21,523 nt of DNA, taken from positions 1 through 21,523 of the forward strand of contig CAYUWH010000023.1 in assembly GCA_964448615.1 (NCBI GenBank), given 5' to 3'. The position numbers and the translations under genes are program-made. Below, piece after piece: positions 6,737-14,753 of the stretch. The DNA comes from CAYUWH01 sp964448615 (GTDB lineage: Bacteria; Patescibacteriota; Gracilibacteria; Peribacterales; Peribacteraceae). The notes beneath the pieces were generated by a model. It saw nothing but the letters and a program-made list of their open reading frames with translations. It was not told the DNA's origin and did no database searches. Numbering within the stretch: the first letter of the stretch is position 1; each line of letters begins with the position of its first letter.

Positions 6737-7207
6737 TTAACAGGCGGCTTCATACCGCTCCTTGAAACGTTTCATGTGATTCATTTCCTCCTTGAACCGG
6801 TAATAGCTCCAGACGTATGCAGGGTCCGCGCGTGCCAGCGCGACTTCCTGGAAGTATGCCCTGGCGACCGCGCATACGAGTTCGTACCGGAACCGATCGT
6901 GAATCGGATACGCGAGCGGGAGATAGAGCTGCGGATAGCCGTCTTCGTTCATCTTAACGCGATTATCCGCAAGCCGGATGCCGCACTGATTGCAGAAGCA
7001 TGCGTCGATCGGGTTCTTCTTGTTGCACTCCGGGCAATGGTCCGTGTCCTTGCGGTCCGGCATTGCCAGAATGTACTTGCCGCGCGCGGTCAGAATCAGC
7101 CGTATGCCGCGCACCAGCAACTGATCGTCGAAGACGATGACGCAGTACGCCAGCAGGCGTCCCGAAGGATCGTTTGCCGGCTCGAGCCGGATGTCTGTGA
7201 TCTTCAC
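6737..7207 (-). CDS. spoVG: SpoVG-family protein with inserted zinc ribbon (copy B)
   Basis: 156 residues, paralogous to copy A just downstream. The SpoVG signature is clearer here: MKITDIRLEP at the start, DDQLLVRGIRLI (27-38), YILAMPDRK (45-53), then LAYPIHDRFR (98-107) in place of the family's IAHPINSSTR. The zinc ribbon has the same spacing and residue numbers as copy A (C58, C61, C72, C75) and shares the CNKKNP core, so insertion preceded duplication. An additional Cys70 is present. It starts at GTG with AGAGGTG upstream. It is probably cytoplasmic and a nucleic-acid-binding regulator; the C-terminal tail (about 120-156) is Tyr/Arg/Lys-rich and unlike copy A. Confidence 0.83.
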   Translation of the reverse strand: MKITDIRLEPANDPSGRLLAYCVIVFDDQLLVRGIRLILTARGKYILAMPDRKDTDHCPECNKKNPIDACFCNQCGIRLADNRVKMNEDGYPQLYLPLAYPIHDRFRYELVCAVARAYFQEVALARADPAYVWSYYRFKEEMNHMKRFKERYEAAC

Positions 7208-7248
7208 GCAACACCTCTGTGCTTGAGAAAGGGCGGACGGATCGACTC

Positions 7249-7264
7249 CGGGACTATACTCCCG
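7249..7264. promoter_or_regulatory. Dyad over the -10 region of SpoVG copy B
   Basis: CGGGA and TCCCG flank CTATAC. On the minus strand this contains TATAGT (7258-7253), a plausible -10 box, with a weak TTGTGC 16 nt further upstream. As in copy A, the -10 lies at the centre of a dyad, although the sequences differ. Confidence 0.35.
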
Positions 7265-7288
7265 ATCGCCTGGGGCACAAATTTCTGT

Positions 7289-7956
7289 TTATATCGCCCC
7301 TACAATCACTACGAATTCTCCTTTTTTCGTCAGCTTCTTCATGGTTTCTTCCAACGACGTCACCGTCGTCTCCAGCACTTCTTCATGCATCTTCGTCAGT
7401 TCCCGCGCAATGACGACTTTTCGTTCCGGCTGATCCTTCAGTGCGTCTGCCAATTCACTCAGTGTTTTTTCGATGCGATGGACCGATTCATAGAAGACGA
7501 TCGTCCGTTCTTCTCCTGCCAACGATGCGAGCAACGTTTTGCGTCCTTTCTTGAGTGGGAGAAATCCGAGATAGAGGAATTGATGGATCGGGAGGCCGCT
7601 CACCGAAAGCGCGGTGAGAAATGCGGCGGGACCGGGGAGCGCTTCGATTTGGATGCCTTCCGCGCGTGCCCGTGAAACGAGTGCGTAGCCCGGGTCGCTG
7701 ATGCCGGGCGTTCCGGCGTCGCTGGTCAGACAAAGATGTGCGCCGTTTTTTAGCTTGCTGATAATCATCTCGAGCTTTCCGCTGTCGCTGAATCCATGGA
7801 AACTGATGAGTTCTTTTTTGGGAAGTTCCAATTGATGCAATAAGCCGCCCGTCACGCGCGTGTCTTCGCACACGATCGCATCGCACGCCTTGAGCGTTTC
7901 GATCGCACGCAGGGTGATGTCGCCGAGGTTGCCGATGGGGGTGGGGACGATGGATA
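7289..7956 (-). CDS. rsmI: 16S rRNA (cytidine-1402 2'-O)-methyltransferase RsmI, first residues lost in gap
   Basis: About 222 visible residues of a tetrapyrrole-methylase-fold SAM-dependent methyltransferase. Diagnostic RsmI motifs in order: SIVPTPIGNLGDITLRA at the gap edge, CEDTR, SDAGTPGISDPGY, LPGPAAFLTALSVSGLP, FLYLGFLP, and the ERTIVFYESVHRI block. RsmI modifies C1402 in the ribosomal decoding centre. Only a few N-terminal residues are likely to be missing: the motif normally starts within the first 20 residues. An ATG at 8095 beyond the gap is open towards the gap and could be the true start, but the frame across the N-run cannot be judged. Divergent from gyrA. Confidence 0.93.
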
Positions 7957-8056
7957 NNNNNNNNNNNNNNNNNNNNNNNNNNNNNNNNNNNNNNNNNNNN
8001 NNNNNNNNNNNNNNNNNNNNNNNNNNNNNNNNNNNNNNNNNNNNNNNNNNNNNNNN
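7957..8056. other. Scaffold gap (100 N)
   Basis: A second run of exactly 100 N, between rsmI and gyrA. Like the first gap it lies at a divergent gene start. The distance is not reliable. Confidence 0.95.
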
Positions 8057-8124
8057 TTCCACCCTTCCCTCTTGTTCGTTTTCCGCTATGATCATGTCGT
8101 TCAGCCCTCTTTTTGCACGTTCCT

Positions 8125-10773
8125 ATGCCAGAGAAACCCGAGAAAGACGACAAGACGCCCAAGGCGACCCAACCTTCTCTCGAAGGAGAAGGGGGAGAAA
8201 CCCTGTCCTCAATTGGTCGCGTTCAACCGCGCTCGATTGTTGCCGAAATGGAGACGTGTTATCTCGATTACGCGATGAGCGTCATTGTCTCCCGCGCGTT
8301 GCCGGATGCCAGAGACGGACTCAAGCCGGTGCACCGCCGCATTCTTTTTGCCATGAGCGAACTCGGATTGCGCTCGTCTTCCAAATTCCGTAAATCGGCG
8401 ATGGTGGTGGGAGAGGTGCTTGGTAAGTATCACCCGCACGGCGATGCTCCGGTGTACGAAGCCCTCGTCCGCATGGCGCAGAATTTCTCGATGCGCTATC
8501 CGTTGGTGCAGGGTCAGGGAAACTTCGGTTCGGTGGACGGCGACAACGCCGCTCACATGCGTTATACCGAGGCGAAAATGGCAAGGATCAGTGATGAAAT
8601 CCTTCAAGATATCGATAAAAACACCGTCGATTTCCGCCCGAACTACGATGCGAGCCGCAGGGAGCCGAGCGTGCTGCCGTCCAAGATTCCGAACCTCCTC
8701 CTGAATGGAACCGTCGGTATCGCCGTGGGTATGGCGACGAACATTCCGCCGCACAACTTCAACGAACTTTCCTCCGCGACGCTTCATTTGTTGGATAACC
8801 CGACCGCAACGGTCGAGGATCTCCTGAAGTTCGTCCAGGGTCCGGACTTTCCGACCGGCGGCATTGTCTACAATAAGGAAGCGATCAAGCAGGCATACCT
8901 TACCGGGCGCGGAAGCGTGGTGATCCGCGGCAAGGCGGATATCGAAGAGATGTCGAACGGCCGCTATCACATCCGCATCTCCGAGATTCCCTATCAGGTC
9001 AACAAGTCGACGATGATCGAGAAGATGGCGTACTTGGTGACGGAAAAAATCATCCAAGGCATCTCGGACATTCGTGATGAGTCCGATCGCGACGGCATCC
9101 GTGTCATCATCGAACTGAAGAAAGACGCGTATCCGCAAAAGGTCTTGAACCTGCTCTACAAGCACACCGATCTTCAGAGCAGCTTCGGTTACAACATGAT
9201 CGCGTTGGCCGACGGCTTGCAGCCGAGACTGATGAACTTGCAGGAAATGTTGCAGGTCTTCATCGAGCATCGCCGCGTCGTCATCACCCGCCGCGTCACG
9301 TACGAGCGCGACCGCGCCAAAGAGCGTGCGCATATTTTGGAGGGGCTCTCGATTGCGCTGGATCACATCGATGAAGTCGTCGATACCATCCGCAAAAGTG
9401 AAACGCGTGATGAGGCCCACGGCAAACTCATGAAGAAATTCAAACTGAGCGAGATTCAGGCGAATGCGATTCTCGACATGCGTTTGCAGACGCTCGCAGG
9501 CCTGGAACGCAAAAAAATCGAAGATGAATTGGAAGAGAAGAAGAAGTTCATCGCGGAGTGCGAGGCGATTTTGAAAGACAAGAAGAAGATCGACGGCATT
9601 CTGAAGGATGAACTGACGGAACTCAAAAAGACGTACGGCGATGCGCGCCGCACGGCGATCGTGGCTTCCGCAGCCGGAGAATTCTCCGCCAAGGACACGA
9701 TTCCGAATGCGCCGATGATCGTCACGCTGACGCGCTCGGGTTATGTGAAGCGCTTGAGCCCGATGCAGTTCCGCGCGCAACACCGCGGCGGCAAAGGCGT
9801 GAAGGGCGTGGAGATGCGCGATGACGATGAAGTGCTGAGCATTCTGCACGTCATGAACCACGACGAGCTCTTGTTCTTCACGAACACGGGCCGCTTGTTC
9901 AGCTTGCCCGCCTACGAATTGCCACAGGCCGGACGCACCGCGCGCGGCCAGGCGATCGTGAACTTGTTGCAGCTCAAGCCCGAAGAGCGCGTGACGGCGA
10001 TCCTGAAGTCGGATCTCAAGGATTACACCCACCTCTTCATGGTCACCAGGCAGGGAACGGTGAAGCGCACCGAGGTTGGTGAATTCGAGAACATCCGCCG
10101 CTCGGGATTGATCGCGCAGAAAATGCACGAAGGCGAGAACGACGAACTCAAGTGGGTGGTCGCAACGTCCGGCAAAGCCGAGATGTTGATCGTCACCAAG
10201 AAAGGCAAGGCGATCCGCTTCAAGGAAGATGACGTGCGCGCGATGGGTCGTGCCGCCGCCGGTGTGCGCGGTATCAAGCTCGGACCTGGGGATGAGGTGG
10301 TGGAGGCAGGTGCGATCAATGATGCATCCAAGAGCAAGTTGCTCGTTGTTATGGAAAACGGTCTCGGCAAAATGTCGCCCGTCACGCAGTATCGTTTCCA
10401 GGGGCGTGGTGGCAGCGGCGTAAAGGCCGCTCAGCTGACCCCGAAGACCGGAGATATCGTCGGTGGCGTGGTGTTGGAAGAAGGTTCGGAGGGAGATCTC
10501 TTATGTATCAGCAAACACGGCCAGACGATCCGCATGGGTCTCACCGATATTCCGTCTCTCGGCCGCGCTACGCAGGGTGTGATCGTCATGCGCTTGGACA
10601 AGGGGGATAAAGTCGCGACCATGAGCGTGGTGCTCTACGACAAGAATGCCGAAGAAGCGATGTTTGCTGCTGCGGAAGAGGAACGGGCCGGCGAGGTGGA
10701 AGAGTTGTTTGAGGAGGTGGAGAAGGTTGAGCGGGCCTCGAAGAGGAGCAAACGAGCTGCTGCTAAAGCTTGA
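8125..10773 (+). CDS. gyrA: DNA gyrase subunit A
   Basis: 882 residues from ATG 8125. Residues 36-147 hold the breakage-reunion core start (SIVAEMETCYLDYAMSVIV, DGLKPVHRR), with catalytic Arg146-Tyr147 in MRYTEAKM. The C-terminal beta-pinwheel carries a near-canonical GyrA box, QHRGGKG (552-558; consensus QRRGGKG), which favours GyrA over ParC. It introduces negative supercoils together with GyrB, which is not in the window. Oddities: a roughly 35-residue N-terminal extension that contains a repeat-derived hairpin, drug-pocket residues Ala108-Pro109 and Glu112 where E. coli has Ser83-Ala84 and Asp87, and an acidic then basic tail. No Shine-Dalgarno sequence. An in-frame TTG lies 12 nt upstream, but ATG is preferred. 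Confidence 0.95.
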   Translation: MPEKPEKDDKTPKATQPSLEGEGGETLSSIGRVQPRSIVAEMETCYLDYAMSVIVSRALPDARDGLKPVHRRILFAMSELGLRSSSKFRKSAMVVGEVLGKYHPHGDAPVYEALVRMAQNFSMRYPLVQGQGNFGSVDGDNAAHMRYTEAKMARISDEILQDIDKNTVDFRPNYDASRREPSVLPSKIPNLLLNGTVGIAVGMATNIPPHNFNELSSATLHLLDNPTATVEDLLKFVQGPDFPTGGIVYNKEAIKQAYLTGRGSVVIRGKADIEEMSNGRYHIRISEIPYQVNKSTMIEKMAYLVTEKIIQGISDIRDESDRDGIRVIIELKKDAYPQKVLNLLYKHTDLQSSFGYNMIALADGLQPRLMNLQEMLQVFIEHRRVVITRRVTYERDRAKERAHILEGLSIALDHIDEVVDTIRKSETRDEAHGKLMKKFKLSEIQANAILDMRLQTLAGLERKKIEDELEEKKKFIAECEAILKDKKKIDGILKDELTELKKTYGDARRTAIVASAAGEFSAKDTIPNAPMIVTLTRSGYVKRLSPMQFRAQHRGGKGVKGVEMRDDDEVLSILHVMNHDELLFFTNTGRLFSLPAYELPQAGRTARGQAIVNLLQLKPEERVTAILKSDLKDYTHLFMVTRQGTVKRTEVGEFENIRRSGLIAQKMHEGENDELKWVVATSGKAEMLIVTKKGKAIRFKEDDVRAMGRAAAGVRGIKLGPGDEVVEAGAINDASKSKLLVVMENGLGKMSPVTQYRFQGRGGSGVKAAQLTPKTGDIVGGVVLEEGSEGDLLCISKHGQTIRMGLTDIPSLGRATQGVIVMRLDKGDKVATMSVVLYDKNAEEAMFAAAEEERAGEVEELFEEVEKVERASKRSKRAAAKA
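8173..8192. repeat. Palindrome inside the gyrA N-terminal extension
   Basis: CCTTCTC and GAGAAGG pair over 7 bp around TCGAAG. With the preceding CCCAA and following GGGAG it resembles the palindrome in dnaX (17340-17379, opposite strand). Here it encodes QPSLEGEG, in a region GyrA normally lacks. Confidence 0.55.
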
Positions 10774-10778
10774 TCTGT

Positions 10779-10862
10779 AAAGGTAAGGCACGTAAGGCAG
10801 GTAAGGAACGTAGCGAAAGCGACCTCCCTTACGTGCCTTACCTTTTGTACCTGCCTTACTTC
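10779..10862. repeat. GGTAAGG-type intergenic repeat, copy 2, with 19-bp inverted arms
   Basis: The arm at 10779-10797 (AAAGGTAAGGCACGTAAGG) is perfectly complementary to 10827-10845; the 29-nt loop holds a further unit and a GC-GAAA-GC mini-hairpin. More half-units follow to about 10862. It begins 6 nt after the gyrA stop and could end transcription (TTTT at 10843-10846) or protect the mRNA 3' end. Confidence 0.75.
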
Positions 10863-10867
10863 CTCCC

Positions 10868-10895
10868 TTGCATTCTCCCAATTTTCCCTTAAAAT
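10868..10895 (+). promoter_or_regulatory. Putative promoter of rpmE
   Basis: TTGCAT (10868-10873), a 16-nt spacer and TAAAAT (10890-10895). The start codon is only 10 nt after the -10 box, which predicts a leader of about 4 nt or less. Confidence 0.5.
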
Positions 10896-10905
10896 CCCTT
10901 CACTT

Positions 10906-11127
10906 ATGAAAGCCGCTATCCACCCACAGGTCTTCGCAGACGCTAAAACCACGTGTTCTACATGTTCTACTGTGTTTTTGATCCCTTCGACGATCAAAGA
11001 GCAGACTGTGGAAACATGCCGCATGTGTCATCCCGTGTATACGGGTAAGAAGCAGACAGACCGCCGCGGTGGTCGTATCGACCGCTTCAAGAAGCGTGCA
11101 GAGGCTGCAGCGCCAAAGAAGGCGTAA
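10906..11127 (+). CDS. rpmE: 50S ribosomal protein bL31
   Basis: A 73-residue protein. It shows the family start MKAAIHPQ, zinc-binding cysteines C17-x2-C20 and C38-x2-C41 (the zinc-containing form), CHPVYTGKKQ, then GGRIDRFKKR. The Ala/Lys tail is slightly longer than usual. It binds the large subunit at the central protuberance. It has its own promoter and terminator, so it is monocistronic. No Shine-Dalgarno sequence; probably a nearly leaderless mRNA. Confidence 0.95.
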   Translation: MKAAIHPQVFADAKTTCSTCSTVFLIPSTIKEQTVETCRMCHPVYTGKKQTDRRGGRIDRFKKRAEAAAPKKA

Positions 11128-11149
11128 AGAGCGTGTTATTCCGGAATCC

Positions 11150-11173
11150 AAGAGCCCTTCGGGGCTCTTTTTT
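11150..11173 (+). terminator. Intrinsic terminator of rpmE
   Basis: AAGAGCCC and GGGCTCTT form an 8-bp stem capped by a TTCG tetraloop, followed by TTTT, 22 nt after the rpmE stop. Confidence 0.9.
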
Positions 11174-11254
11174 GTACCAGGACTCAAGTTTGGCTGGGTT
11201 ACTCGTTGGATGCTAACTTTCCAAGCTGATTAAAACGCCATTTCTCTGCATTTA

Positions 11255-11284
11255 CTGGCACTCTGGCGCAAAGAGTGCTATACT
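11255..11284 (+). promoter_or_regulatory. CIRCE operator and promoter of hrcA
   Basis: Half-sites CTGGCACTC (11255-11263) and GAGTGCTAT (11273-11281) are separated by 9 nt and match CIRCE (TTAGCACTC-N9-GAGTGCTAA) at 7 and 8 of 9 positions. The -10 box TATACT (11279-11284) overlaps the right half-site, and a weak -35 (CTGGCA) overlaps the left, so bound HrcA would block RNA polymerase. The hrcA ATG is 9 nt after the -10 box. Confidence 0.85.
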
Positions 11285-11293
11285 AAGAACCGT

Positions 11294-12004
11294 ATGAATA
11301 CGCGTCAGGCGAAGCTCCTAACCGCCATTATTGACCAATTTATTGCGACGGCTCTGCCCGTCGGTTCAAAGTGCTTGCTGGAATCCGGCATGTTTTCGGT
11401 GTCTTCTGCCACCATCCGCAATGAGATGGGTCATTTAGAAGACGAAGGGTATCTCGAGCAGCCCCATATTTCCGCCGGGCGTATTCCCACCGCCAAGGGC
11501 TATCAGGTCTATGTGAAAGAATTCATGGAACCGTCGAATCATGAACAGGCGGTCCGCAAAAAATTCGAGGGTCTCAAAGAGCAGTATTTGCAGCGCAAAG
11601 ATCAGGAGAGAGTGTATGAAGCGGTCTCCATTCTTTCCCAAATGATTCCCAACATCGCGTTTGCGACCGTGCCGCATAAACAACGCATGTATTACTTGGG
11701 TCTTGCCAACACGCTCCGCCAGCCGGAATTCCAAGCGAATCCGCTCATGGCGAGCGGGGTTGTGGAAGTGTTGGAGCAGGGATTAACCGATTTGCTGGGA
11801 GCAGTGGAAACCGACAATCGCGTGCACTACTACATCGGTGATCATCATCTGCTACCCGGCGTACAGAGTTGCAGTATTCTCGTGACGCAGTATCACATGC
11901 GTGGAGAGAGTGGCCACATCGGGATTATGGGCCCGATGCGCATGGATTACGCCTACAACACCACTGCACTCGAACTGGTGACGGACTTACTCCGTTCCGC
12001 CTGA
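11294..12004 (+). CDS. hrcA: Heat-inducible transcription repressor HrcA (short form)
   Basis: A 236-residue protein. The N-terminal winged helix is clear: LPVGSK, VSSATIRNEM (36-45), LEDEGYLEQPHISAGRIPT and GYQVYV. The rest is a shortened GAF-like effector region; typical HrcA is about 340 residues, so about 100 residues of the central/insertion domain seem absent. It represses CIRCE-bearing promoters until heat or unfolded protein removes it. Its own promoter carries a CIRCE, implying autoregulation. No Shine-Dalgarno sequence; a nearly leaderless mRNA is predicted. The VirD4-like ATPase starts 2 nt after its stop codon. Confidence 0.9.
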   Translation: MNTRQAKLLTAIIDQFIATALPVGSKCLLESGMFSVSSATIRNEMGHLEDEGYLEQPHISAGRIPTAKGYQVYVKEFMEPSNHEQAVRKKFEGLKEQYLQRKDQERVYEAVSILSQMIPNIAFATVPHKQRMYYLGLANTLRQPEFQANPLMASGVVEVLEQGLTDLLGAVETDNRVHYYIGDHHLLPGVQSCSILVTQYHMRGESGHIGIMGPMRMDYAYNTTALELVTDLLRSA

Positions 12005-12006
12005 CC

Positions 12007-14745
12007 ATGAATCCTTCGGACTCCGTGTTGCTCCGCATCCGGCCTTCTCTCCCCGCCGCCGACGAGGTGAGTGCGAACCGCGGTCCACTCATGATGGAGG
12101 CGGTACTTTCTTCGTTGCATTCACTCAACGGAAAAGATGGCACGATTTCCCTGGAGATCGGCATGTCGAACGGAAAAATCGGACTGTTTGCCCGCAGTGG
12201 GAAAGGTGCGGCGCCATTGCTTGAGAGCCAGTTCTACGGACAATTTCCGGATGCTGAAATCGAGTTCATCCCGACGGAAACATTCGAAGCAAAAGAAGGG
12301 GAGATCGTGCTCTCGGCGGATCTTACACTTTCCAATCTCGAACCGTTCCCCATCAAGCGCTATCCGCAATTCAGCGACTTGGTCAGCAAGCAGAGCGTCG
12401 ACACCATTGCAGGCATCACATCCGCATTGCTGCGCTATCCGCAACCCGGCATGCGTGGGCATGTGCAAGTGGTCTTTAGGCCGAAAGGCGGCAAGTACCG
12501 CGATAAGATTTTGAAATTTTTGCCGTATGTCACGAAAGGAATTTCCAAAGTTTTCTCCGGCTATGCGCGCTTGTGGTTCCGGGCGCATATGGCGACGGGG
12601 TGGAAGCGTGTGGCCTATTGGCCTCTCGATGTATTGCTTGGCGGATGGAAATTGTGGTTTTCCGCCTTCAAGCCCAAGACGTCAGTCTCGTTTCTCACGG
12701 GAGAGGAGAGCGAGAACAAGGGTGAAGAAGACATTAACAAGCCGACCGCCCGCAACCATGACCGCGAAGATCAAATGGGCGGAGCCGCGGATAAAGTGAA
12801 TCGTCTGCTCTTCTCCGCCAACGTCCGCATCAGCATCATCACGCCGGCGGCTGCCGCGCGCGAGGCGCTCGCCAAGCTCCAGGAAATCGCAGGAAGCTTC
12901 AAGCAATTCACGCTGCCCACGTCCAACGGGTTCCAGACGCTCAAGCCGCGCATCACGCCGCAGATTCCGCTTGGGTTCCAGGTCGAGCCGTTTGTTCTCT
13001 CTGCCGAAGAAGTCGCCACGCTCTGGCACGTGCCGAATATTTTGGTCAAAACCCCCAACTTCGACTGGGTGGTCTCCAAAAAACTCGAGCCGCCGGTCAA
13101 CCTTCCGGTGCCGGGTATCACTGATGAAGAAGGAAAGCTGACGATTCTTGGGGAGTCCGTGTTCCACGGACAGCGCTTGAAGTTCGGCATTCGCGGCATT
13201 GATCGCCAGCGTCACATGTACATCATCGGTAAGACGGGAATGGGAAAATCCGTGCTGCTCCAGAACATGGTGTTCAGCGATATCCATGCCGGCAAGGGTG
13301 TGGGCGTTATCGACCCGCACGGCGATCTTATCGAGGCCATTTTGCGCTTCACGCCCAAGAGCCGGTCGAATGACATCATCTTGTTTGACCCGGCAGACCG
13401 CAACTTTCCGATCTCCTTCAACATGCTCGAGTGCAAAAATCCGGATCAGCGGCCGCTCGTGGCCTCCGGCATGATGAGCGTGTTCACGAAGCTGTGGCCC
13501 GATGTGTGGAGCGGACGCATGGAACACATTTTGCGCAACAGCTTGCTCGCGCTGCTGGAGTCCGAAGGCTCTTCCATGCTGGGTATTCTGCGTATGTTCG
13601 GCGATGATGCGTACCGGAAGAAGGTCGTGGATCACGTCCAAGATCCGTTCGTAAAGGCGTTCTGGGAAGGGGAGTACGCCACCTGGACCGAGAAGTATCG
13701 TACCGAAGCAATCGCGGCGATTCAGAACAAGATCGGACAGTTGCTCGGTACGCCACTGATCCGCAACATCGTGGGTCAGGTGCATTCCACGCTCGATGTC
13801 CGTCACGCGATGGATACGGGCAAAATCGTGCTCGTGAACCTTTCCAAAGGCCGCATCGGAGAAGATACCTCAGCCTTCCTCGGTTCCATGCTCGTGACGA
13901 AATTCCAGATCGACGCCATGAGCCGCGCGGACATTCCGGAAGAAGAGCGCCGCGAATTCTGCTTGTACGTGGATGAGTTCCAGAACTTCGCCACCAAGTC
14001 GTTCGCGACGATTCTCTCGGAGGCGCGCAAGTACCGCTTGGCCCTGACGATGGCGAACCAGTACGTGGGACAGCTCGTGATCGGGGATCGTGACTCTTCC
14101 CTGCGCGACGCGATCTTCGGAAACGTCGGATCGCTCATCAGCTTCCAGATCGGTTCGGACGATGCCGAAGAATTGAGCATGCAATTTGAGGAGATGGTCA
14201 CGCCGAAAGACATTTTGAGTTTGCCGAAATATCACGCGTACGTGCGCCTGATGATCGACGGCATTCCGAGCAAGCCGTTCTCCGTCGGCACGCTTCCGCC
14301 GCCCAAGTTTGAGGTGGATGAAGCGCAGGTGGAGAAGTACCGTCAGCTCTCCCGTGATCGTTACACCGAGAAGCGAGAAATCGTCGAAGACAAAATCATG
14401 CGCTGGGCGGCATCCGCCATGGAAGCGAAAACAACGGCGATTAAAGTAGAGAAGAACAAAGAGAAGGAAGAGGAAGAGATCAAGAAGGCGCGTGCCAAGA
14501 AAATGACGCTCGCGCAGTATCGCGCGTGGCGCGACCGTGAACTGTGGACGAATAACTTCAATGCGCTGCGTAAGAAGCAGATTACGACTCCGTTAAACGA
14601 GGAAGAAATTGCGCAAATGAAAGACTATGAAGTAAAACTCGCGGCCTCCGGCGGCGTACCTCCTCCCAGCAAGGCGATGATGATCGCGGCGAATCCGGAA
14701 CTTGCGAAGAAGCCGAAGGAGGAAGGAGAGGCGGAGGGGGAATAA
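12007..14745 (+). CDS. VirD4/TraD-type (HerA-FtsK superfamily) DNA-translocase ATPase
   Basis: 912 residues from ATG 12007, two bases after the hrcA stop, so translation is probably coupled. The N-terminal 380 residues form a domain with no clear match, including FYGQFPDAEIEF (about 77) and an amphipathic, Trp-rich stretch (about 190-220) that may touch the membrane. The ATPase core has Walker A GKTGMGKS (408-415), then GVIDPHGDL, FNMLE, and Walker B LYVDEFQ (D656, E657), followed by TraM-recognition/VirD4-like blocks (SEARKYRLALTMANQY, GSLISFQIG). The C-terminal 140 residues are a charged coiled coil. The family moves DNA (or protein) in conjugation or type IV systems; no other such genes are in the window, so the role here is unknown. 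Confidence 0.85.
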   Translation: MNPSDSVLLRIRPSLPAADEVSANRGPLMMEAVLSSLHSLNGKDGTISLEIGMSNGKIGLFARSGKGAAPLLESQFYGQFPDAEIEFIPTETFEAKEGEIVLSADLTLSNLEPFPIKRYPQFSDLVSKQSVDTIAGITSALLRYPQPGMRGHVQVVFRPKGGKYRDKILKFLPYVTKGISKVFSGYARLWFRAHMATGWKRVAYWPLDVLLGGWKLWFSAFKPKTSVSFLTGEESENKGEEDINKPTARNHDREDQMGGAADKVNRLLFSANVRISIITPAAAAREALAKLQEIAGSFKQFTLPTSNGFQTLKPRITPQIPLGFQVEPFVLSAEEVATLWHVPNILVKTPNFDWVVSKKLEPPVNLPVPGITDEEGKLTILGESVFHGQRLKFGIRGIDRQRHMYIIGKTGMGKSVLLQNMVFSDIHAGKGVGVIDPHGDLIEAILRFTPKSRSNDIILFDPADRNFPISFNMLECKNPDQRPLVASGMMSVFTKLWPDVWSGRMEHILRNSLLALLESEGSSMLGILRMFGDDAYRKKVVDHVQDPFVKAFWEGEYATWTEKYRTEAIAAIQNKIGQLLGTPLIRNIVGQVHSTLDVRHAMDTGKIVLVNLSKGRIGEDTSAFLGSMLVTKFQIDAMSRADIPEEERREFCLYVDEFQNFATKSFATILSEARKYRLALTMANQYVGQLVIGDRDSSLRDAIFGNVGSLISFQIGSDDAEELSMQFEEMVTPKDILSLPKYHAYVRLMIDGIPSKPFSVGTLPPPKFEVDEAQVEKYRQLSRDRYTEKREIVEDKIMRWAASAMEAKTTAIKVEKNKEKEEEEIKKARAKKMTLAQYRAWRDRELWTNNFNALRKKQITTPLNEEEIAQMKDYEVKLAASGGVPPPSKAMMIAANPELAKKPKEEGEAEGE

Positions 14746-14753
14746 GCACGGCG

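Noticed and set aside
8209..10128. 639-codon minus-strand open frame
   Set aside because: Antisense to gyrA, whose domains and catalytic residues are unmistakable; long antisense frames are expected from the codon bias of these genes.
12682..13806. 374-codon minus-strand open frame
   Set aside because: Antisense to the VirD4-like ATPase core, which carries intact Walker motifs.
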